A stretch of 5,450 nt of DNA from a bacterium MnTg04 (GTDB lineage Bacteria; Pseudomonadota; Gammaproteobacteria; Steroidobacterales; MnTg04). Positions 1 through 5,337 of this stretch are shown piece after piece. Every line of letters begins with the position of its first letter. Position 1 is the stretch's first letter. A program made the translations under genes and the position numbers. The notes beneath the pieces are model-generated. The model did no database searches and was not told where the DNA came from. It saw only the letters and a program-made list of their open reading frames with translations. The DNA lies in contig BFAU01000186.1 in assembly GCA_008975185.1 (NCBI GenBank), forward strand, positions 1-5,450, written 5' to 3'.

Positions 1-887
1 AGACGGGTTTCCTCGGCTATATTTTCGTTGGATGCCAGGGCTGTTGCGATGGAGAACACAGCCTGCGTTTCCTGTTTTGACGAAACATGGCCAGCCTTGT
101 TCAGTGCGTGCCATGCTTCAGCATATCGCCGAATCTCCGCCATCATGGTTGCGTTCAATTCCGCCAGCGGCATTTCGCCGAGTACCGGAGCCAGCCCGCC
201 GTGAACGAAAAGCGTGTCATTGACAATCAGCGCGACGGATTGTCCAAGCAGCCAGCTTCCATACTTGCCTTGCGGCGCGAAAGCCTCGAGCCGGGCAAAA
301 TATCCAGCCGGATATTGGTTGTCGAATTCCGCCCTTGCCTGATCGTCCGACATCAATGACTGGCCTGACTGGCGCCGGAAATTGGCATAACCGGCCTGGC
401 GTTGTTGCAGCGTTTCGTCATCGGCGAAACCGGCAATCTCCTGCGCGGACACGTATCGCCAGTCACCGGTCATGTTCATCACTTCGTGATTGCCCAGCGC
501 CAGCAAAACCTTGCCGCCTGCGTCACCGGCCTCCGCCTGCAACGACATCAGTAAATCCAGGGCCTCGCGTGATCGTGGGCCGCGATCCAGAATATCGCCA
601 AGGCTGACCAGGTAACTGTCACCACCAGACCAGTTATTCTGATCATCGATGATGCCGGTTTGCTGCAGAATGCGGGTCAGATCGGCAAAGGCGCCATGAA
701 CATCGGCAAACACAACGACGCGGGATACACCGGAATACCTTGTTTGCAGCCTGGCATCGGCAAGTACGACGAAGCCGGGTACGGCGGAATTTCCCGCTTT
801 TGCATTATCTGCGGCGATTGCCTGGCCAACGGCCAGCGCCAGGACGGCAAGATACAGGAATGAATTGAGCAATAATCTGCGCAGCAT
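1..887 (-). CDS. Exported PPP-type metallophosphoesterase (Shewanella-like phosphatase type), 3' end cut by window edge
   Basis: This is an open reading frame of 295 codons running off the left edge. Residues 1-25 look like a Sec signal peptide: MLRR, a hydrophobic core, then GQAIA before ADN, so the enzyme should act in the periplasm. The PPP-type phosphoesterase motifs appear in order: FADVHG (Asp62, His64), GDILDRG (Asp98, Asp101, Arg102), LGNHE (Asn133, His134 as catalytic His) and LFVHGGL (His229). GNHEVMNMTGDWRYV followed by YGSWLLG and VNDTLFVHGG resembles the Shewanella-like protein phosphatases, a family known to hydrolyse phosphoester or phosphoprotein substrates with two metals. 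The last metal-ligand His of PPP enzymes should lie beyond the window. The first motif has Ala where GDxHG usually has Gly. No good ribosome site precedes the ATG at 887; an in-frame ATG at 914 would add nine residues (MTAWRRFNL), also without one. The family assignment is firm, but the substrate is unknown. Confidence 0.9.
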   Translation of the reverse strand, partial: MLRRLLLNSFLYLAVLALAVGQAIAADNAKAGNSAVPGFVVLADARLQTRYSGVSRVVVFADVHGAFADLTRILQQTGIIDDQNNWSGGDSYLVSLGDILDRGPRSREALDLLMSLQAEAGDAGGKVLLALGNHEVMNMTGDWRYVSAQEIAGFADDETLQQRQAGYANFRRQSGQSLMSDDQARAEFDNQYPAGYFARLEAFAPQGKYGSWLLGQSVALIVNDTLFVHGGLAPVLGEMPLAELNATMMAEIRRYAEAWHALNKAGHVSSKQETQAVFSIATALASNENIAEETR

Positions 888-890
888 TAG

Positions 891-920
891 ATTAAACCGT
901 CGCCAGGCCGTCATTGTTAA
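891..920 (-). promoter_or_regulatory. Candidate sigma70-like promoter for the phosphatase gene
   Basis: Read on the minus strand, TTAACA (915-920) matches the -35 consensus at 5 of 6 positions, and TTTAAT (891-896) matches the -10 consensus at 5 of 6, with an 18-bp spacer. The -10 box ends only 3 bp before the ATG at 887, so the transcript would begin at or just inside the start codon. That implies a leaderless mRNA, which fits the lack of a Shine-Dalgarno site, or a chance match. If translation starts at 914 instead, this element would lie inside the gene. No equally good promoter was seen for the plus-strand gene in the same gap. Confidence 0.35.
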
Positions 921-1007
921 CGTCACTGCTAAGGCTAGGCGAAGCGAAGCGTTTTTGCCATAGTCTGGGGACGGGTCCGGGCAGATTTGGTGCGCAGGCG
1001 ACCTGAC

Positions 1008-1012
1008 AGGAG
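1008..1012 (+). promoter_or_regulatory. Shine-Dalgarno site AGGAG selecting the start at 1025
   Basis: AGGAG lies 12 bases before the ATG at 1025, slightly long but workable. A nearer ATG at 1014 is only 1 base away and is in another frame; it would encode just MQSP and stop at a TGA overlapping the ATG at 1025. The site therefore supports 1025 as the real start. Confidence 0.6.
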
Positions 1013-1024
1013 TATGCAATCACC

Positions 1025-1771
1025 ATGAACCGAGTAATTGTCTCGTTGCTAATGGGTCTCGCGGCCTGCGCGTCGCTGGCGGAAACAGTCAACATTAAAG
1101 TCCGCGTCCTCGCAAATGACGCGAAGTTTGTTGGCACCGGCATGGGCGGTGTCAGGGTCGTCATTAGCGATATCGAACATGGCGTCGTGCTGGCCAGTGG
1201 AATCACCCGGGGCGCGACCGGGGACACCGGGCTGATCATGCGCAAGCCACGGCAAAGAGGTGCGTCCGTTATCACCGACGGAGCCGCGGTTTTCAGTGCC
1301 AGCATCGATATCAGCCGGCCGACCAGGGTTCGGATCGAGGCCAGCGGCCCGCTTGGATTCCCGGATTCCATGGCACAGATCAGCGTAACCCACTGGCTGA
1401 TCCCCGGCCATGACATCGTCGACGGGTGGACCATGACCTTGCCGGGTTTTGTCCTCGAACTGATCGATGTCCCGCGAAAGGCCGGCCGCGGGGACGATAT
1501 CCCGGTCCATGTGAAGCTGGTCATGATGTGCGGTTGTCCGACCGAGCCTGGCGGGCTGTGGGATTCCGATCAGTACACGATCAAGGGCCAGTTATGGAGC
1601 GGAGATACGCTGGTTTCTGAAACCGATCTGGAGTACACGGGGACAACCAGCCATTACCGCGCTGTCATACCGGCGATAGGGTCTGGCGAGCTGGAACTGC
1701 TGGTTTACGCTGTGGATACCAGCACCGGGAACACGGCCGTTGTGAAGGCGCCGTTGCGGGTCGATGAATAA
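1025..1771 (+). CDS. Secreted protein of unknown function with MMCGCP motif
   Basis: The product has 248 residues. Residues 1-19 form a signal peptide, with likely cleavage at ASLA before Glu20. LAAC at 12-15 also fits a lipobox, so lipid attachment at Cys15 is an alternative, though the peptide would be short. The mature part is rich in alternating beta-type segments. Residues 20-145 form a first region ending in a conserved-looking stretch (SGPLGFP at 108-114, HWLIPGHD at 123-130, LPGFVLEL at 139-146). A second region starts near 150 and contains VMMCGCPTEPGGLWD (167-180, Cys169 and Cys171), then strands to the C-terminus. I read this as one or two Ig-like beta sandwiches; the closely spaced cysteines could bind metal or pair. 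I recall similar unnamed proteins from environmental proteobacteria but no function. The gene overlaps the next by 8 bp, implying co-translation. Confidence 0.85.
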   Translation: MNRVIVSLLMGLAACASLAETVNIKVRVLANDAKFVGTGMGGVRVVISDIEHGVVLASGITRGATGDTGLIMRKPRQRGASVITDGAAVFSASIDISRPTRVRIEASGPLGFPDSMAQISVTHWLIPGHDIVDGWTMTLPGFVLELIDVPRKAGRGDDIPVHVKLVMMCGCPTEPGGLWDSDQYTIKGQLWSGDTLVSETDLEYTGTTSHYRAVIPAIGSGELELLVYAVDTSTGNTAVVKAPLRVDE

Positions 1772-2126
1772 GCCGCCGGGATTTTTCGCGTGGCGTGCGA
1801 TCGTCATGTCTTTGGCTGTGTTGATGGTCGGCTGCGAATCCATAGGGCGCACCGACTTTGAGCGCCATAGCATGAGTAGTCTGAAAATCCTGCCGGGGAG
1901 TGTCGATGGCCTGTTGCTATTCGAAGCCAACACCAGCGAACAATACCCCGACAGCCCCAGCGGGGATATCCAGCGTATGAAGTGGGCGGCCGGCTGGATG
2001 GAAATCCGGGGATTCTGCCCGCACGGCTTTGCGGTCGTGTCGCGCCGGCGCTATACGTCTGCGGATGACAACCCGTTTCGGTACCACTTGCGTTACGAAT
2101 TGCGCTGCCTATCGTCAGCCGAATAG
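1764..2126 (+). CDS. Small putative lipoprotein coupled to the MMCGCP protein
   Basis: This 120-residue protein is not recognised. Residues 10-23 hold an Arg followed by a hydrophobic run ending in LMVGC, so Cys24 is a plausible lipidation site, although Met at -3 is atypical. The remaining 96 residues are soluble, with two cysteines (Cys85 in FCPHGF, Cys115 in RCLSS) that could form a disulfide after export. The start at 1764 lies inside the end of the upstream gene, in ATGAATAA. It has no clear Shine-Dalgarno site, which points to translational coupling. An internal Met15 (1806) would leave too short a signal peptide. Tight coupling suggests a shared complex or process with the upstream secreted protein, but that is inference. 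The stop lies 3 bp from the convergent solute-binding protein gene. Confidence 0.75.
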   Translation: MNKPPGFFAWRAIVMSLAVLMVGCESIGRTDFERHSMSSLKILPGSVDGLLLFEANTSEQYPDSPSGDIQRMKWAAGWMEIRGFCPHGFAVVSRRRYTSADDNPFRYHLRYELRCLSSAE

Positions 2127-2134
2127 CGACTATT
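2122..2134. other. Short palindrome joining two convergent stop codons
   Basis: AATAG-CGA-CTATT is a 5-bp perfect stem with a 3-base loop. It contains the plus-strand TAG (2124-2126) and the minus-strand TAG (2130-2132). It is too short and lacks the T-run of an intrinsic terminator. It is recorded because no other terminator is visible between these convergent genes, which are only 3 bp apart. Confidence 0.2.
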
Positions 2135-2954
2135 GCAGGTATTTCTCGAGCAAGGCAGCATAGCTGCCATCGCTCTTTTGCTCCTGCAAGGCGACGTTGA
2201 TCGCGTCCACCAGCGATTGCTCGACCGATGCTTTTGCGAACATCAGCCGCACCTCCCTGGTCTTGATGGCGATTGGATGGGCTTCGACTTCTTCGGCCAG
2301 CCCTTTCTTGCGAATGACCGCGGCGGCGACGAAGGGGTCCTCGAGGAAGCCATCGGCTTCAAAATTGATCAGGTTCGAGAAATTCAGTTCCGAGATGGGT
2401 ACGGTGATGAACAAGTCCTCGTATTCCGCGCTGTCCTGTAAAGCGGTAACTTCCTCGCCATAAAGGTACTGGGATACTACGCCGACCCTGAAACCCCGCT
2501 CGAGCAGTTCGCCCAGGTTGTCGGCCTTGAAGCGCCCTTTTTCTCCGGCGCGGACAAAGAGCACGAAGGTCTCATCCCGGTAGGGGTCCGAGAACATGGC
2601 GAATTTGGCCCTGCCCGCGGTCCTGGTAGCGCCCGGCAGCATATTGACATCGCCCTTCTTCAGCATTTCGAGCAGGCTGGCCCAGTCGCTGGCCAGGAAC
2701 CTGGTCTTGCAGCCGACTCTGGCGGTAATTCCCCTGATTAACTCGATATCCAGCCCGCGCAGCTCGCCGCCGAGATCCTGGTACTGGTATGGCTCCCACG
2801 GGTCCCAGCCTACGATCAGCGTGCAATCTTCCGCGGGCTCCGGCGTTGCATCCGCTGCGGGCCCGGTCTTGCCCTGGCCCGGGTCAGCACCGCCGCATGC
2901 GCCCATCGCAAGCAGGAAAACGATAATCAGCGAACGGCTGGCGATATTTTGCAT
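2130..2954 (-). CDS. Family 3 extracellular solute-binding protein, lipoprotein type, no transporter alongside
   Basis: The product has 274 residues. Residues 1-19 are a lipoprotein signal ending LAMGAC, with Cys20 as the anchor, followed by a Gly/Pro/Ala-rich linker to about 43. The binding domain (44-274) follows the SBP_bac_3 pattern: WDPWEPYQY (50-58), GLDIELI (67-73), SDWASLLEMLKKGDVNML (89-106), then GATRTAGRAKFAMFSDPY (108-125). Arg115 matches the arginine that grips ligand carboxylates in amino-acid binders of this family. The second lobe has VGVVSQYLYG (158-166) where the family usually has VG..GTT, and ADGFLEDP (200-207) where it has DA...D. Cys44 and Cys82 could form a disulfide. 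It probably binds a polar amino acid or similar small molecule in the periplasm. No permease or ATPase lies beside it, so it may serve a distant transporter or a sensory role. GGAGG at 2960-2964 sets the start. Confidence 0.9.
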   Translation of the reverse strand: MQNIASRSLIIVFLLAMGACGGADPGQGKTGPAADATPEPAEDCTLIVGWDPWEPYQYQDLGGELRGLDIELIRGITARVGCKTRFLASDWASLLEMLKKGDVNMLPGATRTAGRAKFAMFSDPYRDETFVLFVRAGEKGRFKADNLGELLERGFRVGVVSQYLYGEEVTALQDSAEYEDLFITVPISELNFSNLINFEADGFLEDPFVAAAVIRKKGLAEEVEAHPIAIKTREVRLMFAKASVEQSLVDAINVALQEQKSDGSYAALLEKYLQ

Positions 2955-3272
2955 GGAAACCTCCAGGACTGGTCAGACACCGGCAATAGCATCCTAGTCG
3001 TCCTTTTTGCTGCTCCGTAATCGTGGCCACCACTGATACCAAGTATAGGACAGAGGCAAATGATTTGGGGTGCCTGGCCATTGATCTGCGTCGACAAGGC
3101 CGGCAGGGGGGCGGCAGGATTTTCCTGATATTGGTCATTGCCCGCCCGGAATGCGCCCGTTGCAGGTGGTCGCGGCATTCTAACGACGGATCCCGTCCGG
3201 ATACCGCAAGAAGGGGGTATTCGGCGGACTCGCTTGCTATGTTGGGTGAGCCGGCGTCAGACGGGAAGAAAC
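2955..3272. other. Divergent intergenic region of 318 bp, no gene recognised
   Basis: This gap lies between the solute-binding protein (minus) and the lipocalin-like protein (plus). Frames open across it lack plausible starts or family features. Weak signals only: a minus-strand TATACT (3042-3047) resembling a -10 box but without a good -35; a plus-strand TGCTATGTT (3235-3243 region) resembling an extended -10 about 30 bp before the start at 3273; and a 5-bp hairpin CAGGA/TCCTG at 3115-3127. The region must contain promoters for two divergent genes, but I cannot place them firmly. Confidence 0.55.
2960..2964 (-). promoter_or_regulatory. Strong Shine-Dalgarno site for the solute-binding protein
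   Basis: On the minus strand, GGAGG sits 5 bases before the ATG at 2954. It is the best ribosome site in the window and fixes this start. Confidence 0.75.
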
Positions 3273-3896
3273 ATGAAGAAATCGCGATTCCTTTTTCCAA
3301 TAGCGCTCCTGCTGCTGTCTCCGGCAATTTACGCTGTCAGTGTTCCGGCAATCCATGCCGGCCTTTATCCAAGCGAGCGCCATGCTCGCATGGCGGACCT
3401 GGATTACCTGGTTGGAATCTGGGAAATGACCAGCCGGGAAACGATTTCCGGCGGCCAGTATGCCGAAGCGACCGGTATCCGGTCCTGTGTGTGGGTGCTC
3501 GATCGCACTGCTATTCGTTGCGACGACATGTTTAGCCGTGTTCGTGCGACCAGCGGGTTTCCCGATCTTTACGAACCCCGGGACAGGCTTTTCTATGTCA
3601 CGTTCAATGAGCAGGACGGGCATTACGAGTTTCTTTACATGAGCGCGCTGAGCGCCGAAAAAAACATTTTTCCGGCGGAGTTCGATATCGGCAGCAAGAC
3701 TCTGGTGCACGAGATACCCGGCGGGTTCCTGGGGCAGGGCAGGGAGGCCATGCAAAGTACCTGGCAAAAACTTATCGATGACAACCAGATTCGCGAAGAA
3801 TACAGAGTGATATCCGGTGATGGCGATACCAGGGAATCGATAGAAATTACGTTGCGGAGAATGGTCGGCGGCAACAGGGACGAATTATTTTTCTGA
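3273..3896 (+). CDS. Secreted lipocalin-like (DUF1579-type) protein, function unknown
   Basis: The product has 207 residues. Residues 1-21 form a clear signal peptide (MKKSR, a Leu-rich core, then AIYA before Val22), so the protein is periplasmic or secreted. An in-frame ATG at 3138 would add 45 residues without signal-peptide character. The ATG at 3273, preceded by GGGAAG at 3263-3268, is preferred. LDYLVGIWEMTS (43-54) is the pattern that opens lipocalin-like and DUF1579-type barrels. It is followed by CVWVLDRTAIRCDD (72-85) and by alternating strands to the end, for example RLFYVTFNEQDGHYEFLYM (105-123) and ESIEITLRRM (188-197). Cys72 and Cys83 could pair. Such barrels bind small hydrophobic ligands or only provide a scaffold; no ligand can be inferred. 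The gene stands alone and ends 12 bp from the convergent DUF192 gene. Confidence 0.8.
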   Translation: MKKSRFLFPIALLLLSPAIYAVSVPAIHAGLYPSERHARMADLDYLVGIWEMTSRETISGGQYAEATGIRSCVWVLDRTAIRCDDMFSRVRATSGFPDLYEPRDRLFYVTFNEQDGHYEFLYMSALSAEKNIFPAEFDIGSKTLVHEIPGGFLGQGREAMQSTWQKLIDDNQIREEYRVISGDGDTRESIEITLRRMVGGNRDELFF

Positions 3897-3912
3897 TCGC
3901 CGGCCCGGTCAG
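3893..3912. other. Stem-loop spanning both convergent stop codons
   Basis: CTGATCG (3893-3899) and CGGTCAG (3906-3912) can pair over 7 bp (one G-U) around a 6-base CCGGCC loop. The plus-strand TGA (3894-3896) and the minus-strand stop (3909-3911) both lie in the stem. It could act as a terminator or RNA-stabilising hairpin in the 12-bp gap, but neither strand has a T-run just after it. Part of the symmetry follows simply from two identical stop codons facing each other. Confidence 0.25.
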
Positions 3913-4424
3913 TCGTTGCCAAAATACCTGCTGATCACTCGATCGCCCGGCTGTATTCCATATTTGTCCGCTACGCCGGCGTTGAGTTCGAGCACCGCCA
4001 ATACCGGTTCGCCAGACACGATGCTGTCGAGAGCAAATGGCCTGGTTTCTTTTTCGATCCGGGCAACGGTGCCGTCCCGCCTGATAAACAGCATGTCCAG
4101 CGACAACGCGGTGTTTTTCATCCACATGCTGATATTGCTGGACTGTCGATAAACGAACAGCATTCCCTGGCGTTCGCCAAGCTCATCGACAAACATCAGG
4201 CCACGCGCCTGCTGTTTCCCCGACAAGGCGAGAAATACTGCCAGTTCCAGGCTACGGCCAGCCCGAGTCTCGATCTGGATCGTCGTTTGACTAAAGCCCT
4301 TGATGCCATCGGCGCCCGCCGGACAAGCCAGAAGCAAAATGATGCCGGCCACTACGATAAAAGTACGGCTGACGTTCCTGCCAAGTGTCTTTTCGTACTC
4401 GAATCTAATGCTGGCTTTAGTCAT
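3909..4424 (-). CDS. Exported DUF192 family protein
   Basis: The 171-residue product carries the DUF192 signature: ARGLMFVDEL (73-82), QGMLFVY (86-92), MWMKNTALSLDMLFI (100-114), a strand-Gly-strand segment (RRDGTVARIEKE) and VLELNAGVADKYGIQPGDRV (144-163). The family is a small single-domain fold found in bacteria and archaea; no enzymatic role is established that I can cite. The first 20 residues are polar and basic, followed by a hydrophobic stretch (21-34) and AGA at 36-38, which fits signal-peptidase cleavage before Asp39. LLAC at 31-34 is a possible but weaker lipobox because Pro follows the Cys. The start at 4424 lies within the end of the upstream gene (ATGACTAA, 8-bp overlap) with only a weak GGGG upstream, so translation is probably coupled to the sensor-like membrane protein. 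This links DUF192 to that operon. Confidence 0.92.
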   Translation of the reverse strand: MTKASIRFEYEKTLGRNVSRTFIVVAGIILLLACPAGADGIKGFSQTTIQIETRAGRSLELAVFLALSGKQQARGLMFVDELGERQGMLFVYRQSSNISMWMKNTALSLDMLFIRRDGTVARIEKETRPFALDSIVSGEPVLAVLELNAGVADKYGIQPGDRVISRYFGND

Positions 4425-5337
4425 GCCCCGATTCTACCAGCAGCGTCCTGGCGATGCGTCCCTGCATCGTGCCTAGCCCCTTGGCGCCGTGCATAACCAG
4501 GATCATCATTCCCATGCCGAGTGCCGAGTAGATTAACGTTGCCCATCCGGGACCGAGAAGAAATAACCCCGGCACACCGGTGGCGTAAAAATCGACATCG
4601 ATCAGGTCTTGATAATCCAGCAGGTATATAACCGGTGCGCTGATGAAAGTCAGGCTCACGGCAAGGGCGACCACCGCGTAGGTGAAATAGAAAATACCCA
4701 GCGGCAACATCATTAGCATGTAGAGCATGGTGGTCCAGGTACGCGCGTCCTTGAGCATCAACTTGATGCGCTCGGCAATGCCGCCCTCGCCGGTATCGTA
4801 AGTCGGCCGGCGCGGCATGCGGATGCCGAGAAGGGATTCGATAATTCTCCCTTCCACCAGCGACAAGACCCTGCTGGTCGCAATAAACAGCAAAAAGAAG
4901 GGAATCCCGATGATCAGGATCATCAAACCCGCCGACAAAGCCAGACCCGTTACCGCAAACGTGAAATAAAATATTCCGGTGGCCATCGAAAACACCAGGT
5001 AGAACAAGCTGCTGTACGCTCTTGGGTCCAAGAATATGCCAAACAACCTGCCCGCCGGTGATTTCGGTTCACGTATGGCCGGCGCGGCAAGTGCGGCCTG
5101 AACCTTTGTCTCGGTTTCGATATAGGCCTGGGCCACCTCGTCCGGTGCACCATAACTGCTGGCGATCGCCTCGAGTATTTCGGGCTCCGGCCGGCTGGCC
5201 TGACCGGCAACCTCGGCGTGAAGATATTCTTCGGCATCGTACAAAGCATCCTGAATGACCGCGGCATCCTGTCCGTGCAGGGCTTGTCGCAATTGCTCCA
5301 GGTAGGCGTCTATCGATCGGGGGGCTGGCGTGTTCAT
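4417..5337 (-). CDS. Multi-pass membrane protein: HAAS/DUF1700-like N-terminus plus two Sensor-domain-like repeats
   Basis: The product has 306 residues. Residues 8-80 are helical and acidic (IDAYLEQLRQAL, DALYDAEEYLHAEV, then SYGAPDEVAQAYI). This is the arrangement of HAAS/DUF1700-type cytoplasmic domains often encoded beside PadR regulators. The rest is a duplicated membrane unit. Repeat 1 has DPRAYSSLFYLVFSMATGIFYFTFAV (104-129), a second helix (133-154) and EGRIIESLLGI (162-172). Repeat 2 has DARTWTTMLYMLMMLPLGIFYFTYAV (197-222), helices near 223-241 and 258-284, and QGRIARTLL (292-300). The D.R.....Y......GIFYFT pattern matches the putative Sensor domain known from actinobacterial histidine kinases, but there is no kinase here. 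It probably sits in the inner membrane and signals to the upstream PadR protein. AAAGGA at 5344-5349 gives a ribosome site. The start overlaps the PadR stop by 4 bp and the end overlaps DUF192 by 8 bp. Confidence 0.85.
   Translation of the reverse strand: MNTPAPRSIDAYLEQLRQALHGQDAAVIQDALYDAEEYLHAEVAGQASRPEPEILEAIASSYGAPDEVAQAYIETETKVQAALAAPAIREPKSPAGRLFGIFLDPRAYSSLFYLVFSMATGIFYFTFAVTGLALSAGLMILIIGIPFFLLFIATSRVLSLVEGRIIESLLGIRMPRRPTYDTGEGGIAERIKLMLKDARTWTTMLYMLMMLPLGIFYFTYAVVALAVSLTFISAPVIYLLDYQDLIDVDFYATGVPGLFLLGPGWATLIYSALGMGMMILVMHGAKGLGTMQGRIARTLLVESGHD

Larger units (their letters stand above)
888..1024. other. Divergent intergenic region between phosphatase and MMCGCP-protein genes
   Basis: This 137-bp gap separates two divergent genes and must carry the start signals for both unless they are read from further away. 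Apart from the minus-strand promoter candidate at 891-920, I see a short GCGAA tandem (about 940-951) and the Shine-Dalgarno site of the plus-strand gene at 1008-1012. No convincing operator palindrome or terminator was recognised. Confidence 0.6.

Noticed and set aside
940..951. GCGAA tandem as a repeat element or regulator site
   Set aside because: Only two copies of five bases; not distinguishable from chance.
1014..1028. Mini-ORF MQSP whose TGA overlaps the ATG at 1025 as ATGA
   Set aside because: Its ATG is only 1 base from the AGGAG site, too close for normal initiation, and four codons with no attenuator structure are easily chance.
892..1524. Minus-strand open frame of 210 codons opposite the MMCGCP protein
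   Set aside because: It is Ser/Thr/Pro-rich with no domain or signal, and it is fully antisense to a gene with a signal peptide, a Shine-Dalgarno site and a coupled partner; it is a shadow frame.
3042..3047. TATACT as a -10 box for the solute-binding protein gene
   Set aside because: The hexamer is good, but no -35-like sequence lies 16-18 bp upstream and it is not an extended -10.
3138..3272. 45-residue N-terminal extension of the lipocalin-like protein
   Set aside because: The extension is Arg/Gly-rich and would bury a textbook signal peptide that begins at Met 3273, which has its own purine-rich site upstream.
2884..3327. Minus-strand open frame of 147 codons covering the divergent intergenic region
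   Set aside because: It runs over the solute-binding protein's Shine-Dalgarno site and signal peptide in another frame, and has no motif or plausible start site.
3023..3535. Plus-strand open frame of 170 codons across the intergenic region
   Set aside because: It is Arg/Cys/Pro-rich without domain features and overlaps the real lipocalin-like gene in another frame.
3237..3767. Minus-strand open frame of 176 codons opposite the lipocalin-like gene
   Set aside because: No recognisable motifs; the opposite strand has a signal peptide and the LVGIW pattern.
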